From Paenibacillus lycopersici (GTDB lineage: Bacteria; Bacillota; Bacilli; Paenibacillales; Paenibacillaceae): 64,000 bases of DNA. Positions within the stretch are counted from its first letter, which is position 1. Each line of letters begins with the position of its first letter. Below the pieces are notes generated by a model. The model was not told the origin of the DNA. It did no database searches and saw nothing but the letters and a program-made list of their open reading frames with translations. The DNA lies in assembly GCF_010119935.1 (NCBI RefSeq), contig NZ_CP048209.1:5809001-5873000 (forward strand), in the 5' to 3' direction. Below are positions 8,719-17,200 of the stretch, one piece after another. Both the position numbers and the translations under genes were made by a program.

Positions 8719-9825
8719 TCAATAGCCCGCTTGAGGAAATGCCGCCACGAACGTCGTGGACTTGCTTGTGCTGGTCACCCGGATCGTGCCGTGCTGACGC
8801 TCGATGATGCTCTTGGTAATCGCGAGCCCGAGGCCGCTTCCGCCCGCGGCGTTCGTTCTGGACTTATCCACGCGGTAGAAGCGCTCGAACAGATAAGGCA
8901 GATCCGGGGACGGAATCGGCTCGCCATAATTACGGAAGCCGACTTCCACCTGCTCCTCCGACCGCGAAAGGATGACATCGAGGTATTTGCCCGCTTTGGC
9001 ATACCGGATCGCGTTCGTAACCAGGTTCTCGAACGCGCGGACCAGCTCGCCGGCGTCCGCTTCGATGTATAGCGTCTCGGCCGGCGTCTCGATGCGGCAG
9101 TCCATCCCGGCCTGTTCGAACAAGGGCACGTATTCCTCCATCATTTGGCGGAGGAAGCTGGCGACGTCCAGCTTCTCCAGGACGGGCGGGAGCTCGCCGC
9201 TGGTCAGCCGCGTGTAATCGAACAAATCGTCGATCAGCTTCTTGAGCTTTAACGACTTCTCGTACGCGATGTTAACGTAATACCGCACTTCCGGCTCGTC
9301 CCTGTACCGGTCCGTCTCGATATATTCAAGGAAGCCGATGATCGAGGTGAGCGGCGTTCTTAAGTCATGCGATACGCCCGTAATCAGGTCGTTCTTCGCT
9401 TTGACGGCGTCCCGCTCCTCGTCGATCGAAGTCTTGAGCCGCGAGGCCATCACATTGATATGTTCCGCCATGACGCCGAGCTCGTCCATGGATTTGACGG
9501 GAATGTTCAGCGCCAGATTGCCGTGGGCGATTTCGTTCAGACCGCGGGTAATTTCCTCGATATACTTGATGATGCTTCGCGAGTACAGGAAGAAGAACAG
9601 GAGAAACAAGATGACGCCGGCGACCGTCATGAGCGGCAGAGAGCCGATATGGTTGATGAACCAGCGCAGCAGCATCGTCATGAGCGAGGAGGAGGACGGA
9701 TTGAACGAGAGCAGCAGCTCCGCAAAATAGTACCCGATCCACAGCACGGCAGCGAGAGACAGAATGCTGGCGATGAACGTAAAGATGAATTTCCAGAACA
9801 GCGAATTCACGAAGCCTCTTCTCAA
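8719..9825 (-). CDS. HAMP-domain sensor histidine kinase (VanS-like class)
   Basis: The protein has two membrane segments around a short extracytoplasmic loop ending LLRWFINHIG, then a HAMP linker (EEITRGLNEIAHGNLALNI), a phosphoacceptor motif GVSHDLRTPLTSI and an HATPase domain (FENLVTNAIRYA, GGSGLGLAITKSII). I prefer the TTG at 9825 because AAGGAG precedes it by nine bases; an in-frame ATG at 9846 lacks a ribosome site. It is preceded at about 10-30 bases by its OmpR-type regulator and, further up, by a class A penicillin-binding protein, which points to cell-wall surveillance. Its N-terminal sensor module is closely mimicked by the small protein at 12424-12714. Confidence 0.9.
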   Translation of the reverse strand: MRRGFVNSLFWKFIFTFIASILSLAAVLWIGYYFAELLLSFNPSSSSLMTMLLRWFINHIGSLPLMTVAGVILFLLFFFLYSRSIIKYIEEITRGLNEIAHGNLALNIPVKSMDELGVMAEHINVMASRLKTSIDEERDAVKAKNDLITGVSHDLRTPLTSIIGFLEYIETDRYRDEPEVRYYVNIAYEKSLKLKKLIDDLFDYTRLTSGELPPVLEKLDVASFLRQMMEEYVPLFEQAGMDCRIETPAETLYIEADAGELVRAFENLVTNAIRYAKAGKYLDVILSRSEEQVEVGFRNYGEPIPSPDLPYLFERFYRVDKSRTNAAGGSGLGLAITKSIIERQHGTIRVTSTSKSTTFVAAFPQAGY

Positions 9826-9855
9826 ACCGCCAATCTCCTTCCGCATCGGTTCGCT

Positions 9856-10554
9856 TTAGTTTTCGATTTTGTACCCGACGCCCCAGACCGTCTGGATGTA
9901 TTTCGGCTGACGCGGGTTTTGCTCGGTTTTCTCGCGGATTTTGCGGACATGGACCATCACCGTATTGTTGGAATCGATCGCGCTCGCTTTCCATATCCGC
10001 TCGTAAATATGCTCCATGCTGAACACGATCCCCCGATTCCGCGCCAGCAGCTCGAGAATCGCGAATTCCCGCGGCGTAAGCTTCACTTGCCGCTCGTCCA
10101 CCGTGACGACGTGGGTCGAACCGTTGATGACCAGGTTATCCACGACGATCTCGTCCTGATTCATCGGTCCGGCGTTATGTCTCCCGTAACGTCTCAGATG
10201 CGACTTGATGCGGGCCACCAGCTCGAGCGGACTGAAAGGCTTCGTGACGTAATCGTCGGCGCCGATCGTCAGTCCGTGAATCTTATCCAGCTCCTGTCCC
10301 CGCGCGGACAGGAAAATAATCGGGATGTCGCTGGTTTCCCTGATTCTCAGACAGCTCTCCATGCCATCCATCTCCGGCATCATCACGTCCATGACGATCA
10401 GATCGATGCGTTCCCGGGCTAGCAGCGCCAGCGCTTCCTTGCCGTTATGGGCCACGAGCAGCGCAAAGCCTTCATTCCTCAAATAAATGCGCAGCAGCTC
10501 CAAAATTTCCGGCTCGTCGTCGACGAGCAGAATCGTCTTGCCATGCGCCGTCAT
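9856..10554 (-). CDS. OmpR/PhoB-family response regulator
   Basis: A 232-residue regulator with a receiver domain (ILLVDDEPEILELL, phosphoacceptor Asp in LIVMDVMMPEMDG, Lys in YVTKPFSPLEL) and a winged-helix output domain (LTPREFAILELLARN, VMVHVRKIREK, IQTVWGVGYKI). It lies 40 bases after the penicillin-binding protein gene and just before its kinase. Three TTCTTAA motifs upstream of the unit's first gene, two of them 11 bases apart, have the spacing typical of OmpR-family sites and may be its autoregulatory operator. The arrangement resembles VanRS-type envelope systems; no van resistance genes are present in the window. Confidence 0.92.
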   Translation of the reverse strand: MTAHGKTILLVDDEPEILELLRIYLRNEGFALLVAHNGKEALALLARERIDLIVMDVMMPEMDGMESCLRIRETSDIPIIFLSARGQELDKIHGLTIGADDYVTKPFSPLELVARIKSHLRRYGRHNAGPMNQDEIVVDNLVINGSTHVVTVDERQVKLTPREFAILELLARNRGIVFSMEHIYERIWKASAIDSNNTVMVHVRKIREKTEQNPRQPKYIQTVWGVGYKIEN

Positions 10555-10593
10555 CGGGTCGCCGCCCCCTTTTTAATCGCGTTATTAATCCTA

Positions 10594-12423
10594 TTATTTA
10601 TCCATTTGTTTCATGATGGCGGCAAACATGCCCGCGGCTATGCTGCTGTTGCCGATCATATAGTCGTTCTTCGACGTGCGATCGAACCCGATCCAAATCG
10701 CCGCGGTCACTCGATCCGTGTAGCCCGCGAACCAGATGTCGCGGCTCGCCTGCGCGGGCGCGCCAGCGAAGCCGGTCTGCGTCGTCCCCGTCTTGCCGGC
10801 GACAGGCTTCCCGAGCCGGGCGTTCCGACCCGTGCCGTTCTCGACGACCCCGGTTAACAGCGCGGTCATTTCGCCGGCGGCATGCGCGGACATCGCTTCC
10901 CGGTTCGCCGGCTTGTACGCGTAGACGACCCGGCCGGACCTGTCTTGAATGTACCGAATGGCATGCGCATCGTTATACCGGCCGTCGTTCGCGAATACAT
11001 TGTACGCCTGCGCGATCTGCAGCGGGGTCACGCCGTCGCGGAGCCCGCCAAGCCCGATGGCCAGATTGGCGTCCTGCGGCGACAGTTCGATCCCAAGCCG
11101 CGCGGAGAATCGCATCGCGTAATCAAGCCCGATCCGGCTGAGCAGCCACACCGCCGGCGCATTGATGGAGCGCTGCACCGCCTGCGTCATGGTCACTTGC
11201 CCGGCATACGAACCGCTTAAATTCGACGGCGCGTAGCTGCCGTAGGCCTGCTTCTTGTCCGCGAGCAGAGACTGCGGCGAATAATCGCCCGTCTGGAGCG
11301 CCGGTCCGTACACGATGATCGGCTTGAACACCGAGCCCGGCTGCCTGCGCTGCACGGCACGGTTCAGTTCGCCCGGCTTGTTATGCCGTCCGCCCAGCAT
11401 CGCCCGGATCTCCGAGGTCGCCTGGTCCAGGATGACGACGGCGCCTTGCGCTTCCTGCCGCTTGCCGTCGGGCGGGAAATTGGCGCGGTTCGCGAAGGCG
11501 GTCTCGGCCGCCTGCTGATAGGCGGCGTTCAAGCCGGTCGCAATCGTATAGCCGCCTTGCTGCAGCTCTTCCCTGGACAAGCCCGTTCGGTCCATCGCTT
11601 CCTGCATGACGTAATCCGCGTAAGAGGGGAAGCGGGCAAGGTTGCCTTTCGGTTCGGGCGGGGTGTAATCGACAGCCATGGCAGCCTGCATTTGCTCGCT
11701 GCTTATGTAGCCATGCTGATGCATGAGCGCAAGGACGACTTGCCTGCGTTCCTTGCTGCGCTTGTAATCGTCGACGGGATTATAGATGGACGGGCCCTTC
11801 GGAATGCCGGCTAACGTGGCGATCTGCCACAGCTCCAACTGCCGCAGGTCCGCGATGCCGAAATACCGTTCCGCCGCGGCGCGAACGCCGACCTGCTGAC
11901 GGCCGAAATACAGATGGTTCAAGTAATAGGCAAGCAGCTCGTTCTTCGTAAACTTACGCTCCAACGAGCTGGCTATGATCATTTCGCTGATCTTGCGCAG
12001 CACGCTCTTGTCATTGGTCAAAAACACGGTTCTGGCCAGCTGCTGCGTAATCGTGCTGCCGCCTTCGCTGAACTTCCGCTCGCGGAGATCCGTCAGCAGC
12101 GCTCTCGCGATCCCGACGGGGTCGATCCCGCCATGGCTGTAGAACCGCTTATCCTCCGTCAGGACGAAGGCCTGCAGCAGCAGCGGCGGCATCTCCTTCA
12201 GGGACGCCTCCTGCCCGTTGCCCGCGCCCGGCGATGACAAGCTCGCGATCGGATGACCGGCATAATCGGTCACGGTCGTCGAAGCGATCGCTTCCAGCTT
12301 GTCCTTATTCCGCAGGATCGTGACTTCGCTTGCGCCGATAAGCACCAGCGCGCAGATAAGCCCCACCACAAGGCATATCACAAATCGGTCGAATCGTCTA
12401 TACTTGTCTGCCCCCGTCCGCAT
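10594..12423 (-). CDS. Class A penicillin-binding protein (PBP1A family)
   Basis: A 609-residue bifunctional enzyme that polymerises lipid II and cross-links peptidoglycan outside the membrane. After one membrane anchor (about residues 15-35) comes the GT51 glycosyltransferase with TEDKRFYSHGGIDPVGIARA (catalytic Glu) and GGSTITQQLART. The transpeptidase domain carries the acylated Ser in PGSVFKP, the SxN-type motif SIN near QRSINAPAVW, and KTGT. It directly abuts the preceding small membrane protein gene (its ATG follows that gene's stop) and precedes the OmpR-type pair, so the four genes probably form one envelope-stress operon. Length is somewhat short for the family because no C-terminal extension is present. 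Confidence 0.93.
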   Translation of the reverse strand: MRTGADKYRRFDRFVICLVVGLICALVLIGASEVTILRNKDKLEAIASTTVTDYAGHPIASLSSPGAGNGQEASLKEMPPLLLQAFVLTEDKRFYSHGGIDPVGIARALLTDLRERKFSEGGSTITQQLARTVFLTNDKSVLRKISEMIIASSLERKFTKNELLAYYLNHLYFGRQQVGVRAAAERYFGIADLRQLELWQIATLAGIPKGPSIYNPVDDYKRSKERRQVVLALMHQHGYISSEQMQAAMAVDYTPPEPKGNLARFPSYADYVMQEAMDRTGLSREELQQGGYTIATGLNAAYQQAAETAFANRANFPPDGKRQEAQGAVVILDQATSEIRAMLGGRHNKPGELNRAVQRRQPGSVFKPIIVYGPALQTGDYSPQSLLADKKQAYGSYAPSNLSGSYAGQVTMTQAVQRSINAPAVWLLSRIGLDYAMRFSARLGIELSPQDANLAIGLGGLRDGVTPLQIAQAYNVFANDGRYNDAHAIRYIQDRSGRVVYAYKPANREAMSAHAAGEMTALLTGVVENGTGRNARLGKPVAGKTGTTQTGFAGAPAQASRDIWFAGYTDRVTAAIWIGFDRTSKNDYMIGNSSIAAGMFAAIMKQMDK

Positions 12424-12714
12424 CTATCGGCGCTCTCCTTCTATGCTCGCCATGATGTCATCCTTGATTTTGCCGGACCGCCAGTAGAAGAGCGCAACGA
12501 AGATCATGCCGCCTAGCGCAAGCGCCACCGGAGTGCCGCCGATATGTTCGATCAGCCACCTGACGGGCCGGATTTGGTGCGGACTGCGCTGCAGGACGAG
12601 CTTGCATGCCACCTCGGCGGATTTATACGCAAACAGCGTGCATAAGGCGCTAACGAGCGCGCTGGCGCAGCATACATAGAGAAATTTGAAGCGAATGTGA
12701 TTGAAGCTCAACAT
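12424..12714 (-). CDS. Small membrane protein resembling a kinase sensor module
   Basis: A 96-residue protein with two membrane segments (about residues 8-30 and 65-85) around a loop ending PVRWLIEHIGGTP. The pattern closely parallels the N-terminus of the kinase at 8719-9825: the loop end LLRWFINHIGSLP and the following hydrophobic segment line up, and both start with an aromatic-rich stretch (RFKFLYV versus LFWKFIF). HAMP and kinase domains are absent. It could be a truncated kinase or a dedicated accessory sensor. The start at 12714 is chosen for the AAGGCGG eight bases upstream. Its stop directly abuts the penicillin-binding protein start, implying translational coupling. The resemblance is seen; the role is inference. 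Confidence 0.7.
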   Translation of the reverse strand: MLSFNHIRFKFLYVCCASALVSALCTLFAYKSAEVACKLVLQRSPHQIRPVRWLIEHIGGTPVALALGGMIFVALFYWRSGKIKDDIMASIEGERR

Positions 12715-12746
12715 TCCCGGCACCGCCTTCGATTAAGATTAGAGCC

Positions 12747-12801
12747 ATTCTAGTCGAGGCTTCTTAACGAATTCGGCGCGCAATTCTTAAGCTTTTCTTA
12801 A
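12747..12801 (-). promoter_or_regulatory. Promoter and candidate response-regulator operator
   Basis: On the minus strand TAGAAT lies at 12747-12752 without a good -35 box. Upstream are three copies of TTAAGAA (read on plus as TTCTTAA at 12761, 12784 and 12795). The last two are 11 bases apart, one helical turn, as in OmpR-family direct repeats. A weak -35 plus such repeats fits activation by the regulator encoded at 9856-10554. Confidence 0.5.
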
Positions 12802-12854
12802 CGGCGGCATTCAACATAATAAAAGCCCTCACTATCGGGGGCTGCAAAAATTGG

Positions 12855-12860
12855 TATAAT
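12855..12860 (+). promoter_or_regulatory. Toxin promoter (extended -10)
   Basis: TGGTATAAT is an extended -10 element (TG, one base, TATAAT at 12855-12860) with no good -35 box. It would start the toxin mRNA near 12867, about 48 bases before the toxin start codon. Confidence 0.6.
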
Positions 12861-12914
12861 AGGCATGTACAACGCAATCTGAGTGGCGCATCCCTTCGAA
12901 AGGGGGTGATGCGT

Positions 12915-12995
12915 ATGGCGACCTTCTCTTTTGGGGACATTATGCTGTTTGCCATGTTCGTTCTGGCGCTGCTGACGTTCATAAAAAAGAAATAG
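12915..12995 (+). CDS. Holin-like type I toxin peptide
   Basis: A 26-residue peptide with a short charged N-terminus (FSFGDIM), one hydrophobic membrane span (LFAMFVLALLTFI) and a lysine tail KKK. This is the layout of the putative holin-like toxins of Firmicute type I systems (TxpA/BsrG/Fst-like), which damage the membrane when not silenced by an antisense RNA. A ribosome site AAGGGGGTG sits nine bases upstream; an in-frame ATG two codons earlier is less well placed. The 5' leader 12882-12899 (AGTGGCGCATCCCTTCGA) is nearly complementary to 13044-13062 in the 3' region, as in toxin mRNAs kept untranslated by long-range pairing. A terminator follows at 13080-13108. Family assignment rests on architecture. 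Confidence 0.85.
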   Translation: MATFSFGDIMLFAMFVLALLTFIKKK

Positions 12996-13079
12996 CCCCA
13001 CTCGGTTGACCTGCCGGAGACGGGGACTATTCTTTCGTTCATCTCGAAGGGACGCACCCACTCAAGAAAGGTTGTGCAG

Positions 13080-13108
13080 GAGACGGTTGGCAGACCGTCT
13101 CTTTTATT
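13080..13108 (+). terminator. Toxin mRNA terminator
   Basis: GAGACGGT (13080-13087), a six-base loop and ACCGTCTC (13094-13101) are followed by TTTTATT. It closes the toxin transcript immediately before the divergent antitoxin promoter. Confidence 0.85.
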
Positions 13109-13179
13109 GTACCCATTATACCGCAGCGGAATGCCAATGAAAACATGTCAGGGCCAAGTATCCATGCAACATGGTCATT

Positions 13180-13203
13180 TTTACATATCCTGTTATATGT
13201 AAA
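13180..13203. promoter_or_regulatory. Inverted repeat upstream of exosporium-like gene
   Basis: TTTACATA (13180-13187) and TATGTAAA (13196-13203) form a perfect eight-base dyad, ending just before the GGCGGTG ribosome site of the next gene. It may be an operator or leader hairpin; nothing in the window identifies its binding partner. Confidence 0.45.
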
Positions 13204-13217
13204 GGCGGTGAACTCCA

Positions 13218-13656
13218 TTGGCAAAATTGTTGGATTTTAGAACGTCCCAGAATGCAAGCTTTGCTGATTCCATCTCAATTCCTCTAGTATCCGATTTCTG
13301 TCTTGATTGGACAGGCTGCTCTTAATATCGTACATCCCGTAGCGAATATTCGTGTGGATTTTAGCGGTCAAGCGGCTTTGAATACGAGTGGCGGAACGAT
13401 CGATAATGTCTCGTTGATTGTTGTTAGAGGAACGGCGCTAGGCACTGACCCCCTTGTATTTTCCGGTAACAGAACGATTATCGCACCTTCTGGCCCCCTC
13501 CCCGTCGATGTCTTCATTTTAATCGCCGAGGGCTCCGATTATAATGTGCCGGCGCCTCCATCCGGTCTTCTTGTTTACAGTCTGTTTCTTTTTTCGGTCT
13601 TCGTTGTAACTCGAGTCGGACCGGAAAGCTTTAAAGCAACTGCATATTCAGACTAA
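13218..13656 (+). pseudogene. Exosporium-type protein gene with a frameshift
   Basis: A TTG at 13218, seven bases after GGCGGTG, opens a frame coding LAKLLDFRTSQNASFADSIS and so on, which stops after 35 codons. From about 13293 a second frame continues without a break (VLIGQAALNIVHPVANIRV) for 117 residues to the stop at 13656. Removing one T from the GATTTCTG at 13290-13297 joins both into one protein of about 145 residues. The C-terminal part (DYNVPAPPSGLLVYSL, TRVGPESFKA) resembles ExsC-type exosporium proteins of the Bacillus cereus group (FNVPAG, VVGP.TF). So this is a surface spore protein gene broken by one extra base, or a sequencing error. Family call is from memory of the pattern. 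Confidence 0.65.
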
Positions 13657-13709
13657 CCATATGCCACTATTGCCCCAATCTAACATGCCGCAGGAGACAT
13701 AAACAGAAA

Positions 13710-13750
13710 GAGGCGTCCCACAAGTTCGGTGAACTCATGAGAAGCCTCTA
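13710..13750. repeat. Imperfect hairpin related to the 14056 terminator
   Basis: AGAGGCGTCCCA and TGAGAAGCCTCT flank a loop containing AAGTTCGGTGAACTC. The hairpin at 14056-14102 has nearly the same stem end and loop. The 13657-14055 interval between and around them contains no credible gene. Confidence 0.55.
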
Positions 13751-14055
13751 GTTTGCTGCCGAAGTACCCTTTCGTTACCCTCAGGATACCCCGACACCTT
13801 ACATCCCTTATATCCGTGTGAATACGATGCATGCGTAGAGCTCGTGGGCAAAATGTGGGCACGTTGTGAACACTACCATCAGTCTCAATCGTACAAGAAA
13901 GGCACACGACAATGGCTATTTCTGTGCTCCGCGGCCGTATCCATTCGTTACATTATCGGGCATAACTGTTATAAGTAAAGATCGAAGAAGATCGCGGAAA
14001 ACGACAAAGGAATGATTCTCCATGTCAATGGTACTGAACTACACAACGCCTTATA

Positions 14056-14102
14056 AAATAGGCTTCTCATAAAGTTCGAGTGAACTCGTGAGAAGCCTAT
14101 TT
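14056..14102 (-). terminator. Terminator of the S-layer-type gene
   Basis: AAATAGGCTTCTCA (14056-14069) and TGAGAAGCCTATTT (14089-14102) form a perfect 14-base stem; on the minus strand the right arm runs into TTTTATAA. It lies about 100 bases beyond the stop of the large surface-protein gene. Confidence 0.7.
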
Positions 14103-14200
14103 CTTATTCATGTGGTCAAAATGTGGTCAAACGGTGTTCCCGGAAGCAGGAACCGATGATGCACGAGGCTCTACGAGCCTATCTTCCATCATGCCGCCCA

Positions 14201-17200
14201 CTACGCGCCAACCATCACTAACTCCATGAACCGTCGCAGAATGATCGCGGCCTCTGCACGAGTTGCGTTTCCGGCAGGATCATATCGATTGTTATCTTTG
14301 CCTTCCACAACACCCGCTTGCTGAATGGCCTTTACCGCGTCCTTGGCCCATATGCTAATCTCCGTTTCATCTGCGAAGGTGACGGCCTGCTTATTGGCAG
14401 GCAAGGTATACCCCATCGCTTGGGCGAAGCCTGCCGTTATTACCGCTATCTGTTCGCGGGTAATCGAGCGGTCCGGGTTGAAGCGGGTATTGCCCACACC
14501 TTGTACGATCTTGTTCTGCGCCGCCCATTCGATGTAAGGCATGGCGGAGCTTGTGCTGGAGACATCGCTGAAGCTGCTTTGCTTGTAGCCGCTCGTGTCC
14601 GCACCGGAGAGCTTGCCTAGCGCCATCAGGAAGTCCCCGCGAGTGATCGCCGTATTGGGCGAGAAGGTTGTTTCGCTTGTTCCGGCAATAAGCCCGAAGC
14701 TGACAACAAAATCAATCCCGTCCTTCGCCCAATGCTTGACCGTATCGCTAAACGCTGGCGCTGGAGGCAGATAGCCCACTCCGTAAACGGACAAGCTGTT
14801 CCTGCTGAACGTCAGCTTGCCATTGTCATAGCTGGAACGGCTCAAAAACTTCGGCTTGCCTTCTTTGTCCACATGCACCGTATACAGATTAGCAGTCTTC
14901 TCGCCCGAGTCCGCCTTGTAGGCAATCCCCAACGTAACCGTGCCCTTCTCGAAGTTCGTTACATATTCGGTCTTGCCGTCGTTCTCATAGCTGACGGTGA
15001 GATCGAATACCGGACGGCCGCCGATCAGTTGCCTGGCCTCATCAGACAACTCGGACACAGGAGCTGCTTCTATTACTAAGTCCCTTAGCGCCTGAAATTC
15101 CATCTCTCGAATTGCTGCTTGATCAAAGGAGAAATCAACAAGCGAACTGTTTAGATCAAAGCGTTTCACATTCTCCTTCTCCAACAAGGCAAGAGCGGAT
15201 TCCCCCAGCTTCACGCTGAAGCTTGTCACGTCTTCACTAAACAGAATGTGGAATGCAATGCCAATGCCGTCAGCTGTGTTTCCTTTGTTCTGAGCATCCC
15301 TTTTCGCCGCCTCGATCAATGTCCTTATCTGCGATTCCGTAATGTTGACCGAAGCGTGGCTATTCGGATTCACACTTGCAGTCAGGCTCGTGGACACGGT
15401 CGTCGGCTGATCGATTTTTTTGTCGATCGTGACCACAGGGCCAGTGGGAGCGGTTGGGAATGACCATCCTCCACTTCCCCCGTTTGCTCTCCAATTGGCT
15501 GTGACGGTCACATTATGAGCAGGCATGACGAAAGTAGTATCCGCATCGCTGGCATTCGCGAAGATCGCGCCATCCGATGAAGTCCAGCCATTGAAGCTGT
15601 AGCCGCTTCGCGTTCCAGCTTGTATCGAGACCGTATCGCCGCTTGCATACTTTCGGCTACCGCTGGCGCCGTCGCCGCCATTGTTTACGGTCATGGTGTA
15701 GGTAGTTGCCGGTAAAGGATCGGTAATCGTAACCGTCTGCTCCACGCTTTTGAAGCTGGTCGCCGTTGCTTTGATGCGAACTTCATAGGTGCCTATCCCA
15801 AGGCCATTGATTTCGGTACCCGTTACACCCGTCCAAGCGCCGATCGATGACTTGTACTCCATCGCAGTTGTGACGCCGGTTATTTTCCCTGTACCGCCAA
15901 CCATCGTCGGATTCACACCTGCCGCGGTCGGAGCGGCCGGTCTCGACGGAACGACCAGATTCTGGGCCACGCTGTCTGTCGTCGTTCCATTGCCCTTCTT
16001 CACAATGGCAAGCGCGTCCCCCAGATAGCCCGCAACATCCAGCTTGCCATCGATAGGAAATACCAGTGTGCCATCGATCGTATAGCTGCCTCCGGCTTCG
16101 AAGCCGGTAAGCTCCTCGTTCGCGTAGTCGATCGCGATCGTCGGCGTGGCTTCCGCTTCCGGCGTCAGTGCCGTAATCGTAACCGTCTGCTCCACGCTTT
16201 TGAAGCTGGTCGCCGTTGCTTTGATGCGAACTTCATAAGTGCCTATCCCAAGGCCATTGATTTCGGTACCCGTTACGCCCGTCCAAGCGCCGATCGATGA
16301 CTTGTACTCCATCGCAGTTGTGACGCCGGTTATTTTCCCTGTACCGCCAACCATCGTCGGATCCACACCTGCCGCGGTCGGAGCGGCCGGTCTCGACGGA
16401 ACGACCAGATTCTGGGCCACGCTGTCTGTCGTCGTTCCATTGCCCTTCTTCACAATGGCAAGCGCGTCTCCCAGATAGTCCGCAACATCCAGCTTGCCAT
16501 CGATAGGAAATACCAGTGTGCCATCGATCGTATAGCTGCCTCCGGCTTCGAAGCCGGTAAGCTCCTCCTTCGCGTAGTCGATCGCGATCGTCGGCGTGCC
16601 TTCTCTCACTCTCGTATCGGTAACCGTGATTGTAAGCGTCTGATCCGCACCGGCGCTGAACGTGAATGTCAGGCTAGTCGCGCCTTCCGGCTGAGTAGCA
16701 AGGTAATCCTTCAGTATCGTCACCGTATCGCCATCGTCCGATACCGTGTAGTCGGTGCCGGACACAAGCGGAGTACCCCCGTTGCTAATCTTCTCCAACG
16801 TGTTGCCATTCAGAGACAGCGTCGTCACGACATCCGCCTGCGCGGAAGCCGTCTTATCGAAGCTGCCTGAGTTCGGACTGATCGTGCTGTTTGACGATGT
16901 CGTGTCGCTGACCATAAGGATCAGTGTCTGAATCTCCCCCGCACTGAACGTGAATGTCAGGCTTGTTATTCCTGGCGGCTGCACAGCCAGATAACTTTTC
17001 AAAATCGTCACTCTATCGTCTTCCACAATATAATCGGTGCCGGACACAAGCTCAGTGTCCCCGTTGCTGATGCCAGCCAACGTGTTCCCGTTCAGCGCCA
17101 GCATCGTCACGACATCCGTCTGCGCGGAAGGATTCTGATCGAAGCTGGCTATATCCGGGCTGATCGCGCTGTTCGACGGTGTTGTGTCGCTGATCGTAAT

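Larger units (their letters stand above)
12820..13108 (-). ncRNA. Candidate antisense RNA antitoxin
   Basis: On the minus strand a promoter TTTTCA (13138-13143), 17 bases, TATAAT (13115-13120) would start an RNA near 13108. It would run antisense through the 3' half of the toxin mRNA, and possibly the whole gene, to a hairpin AGCCC/GGGCT followed by TTTTATT at about 12820-12844. This is the arrangement of type I antitoxins such as RatA. The boxes are visible; the RNA itself is inferred and may end earlier. Confidence 0.6.

Noticed and set aside
8719..12423. Vancomycin-resistance cluster
   Set aside because: Only VanRS-like regulators and a PBP are present; no vanH, vanA or vanX type genes.
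13680..13907. 75-codon minus-strand frame
   Set aside because: No ribosome site, odd composition, overlaps a hairpin; not a recognisable integrase end despite a first impression.
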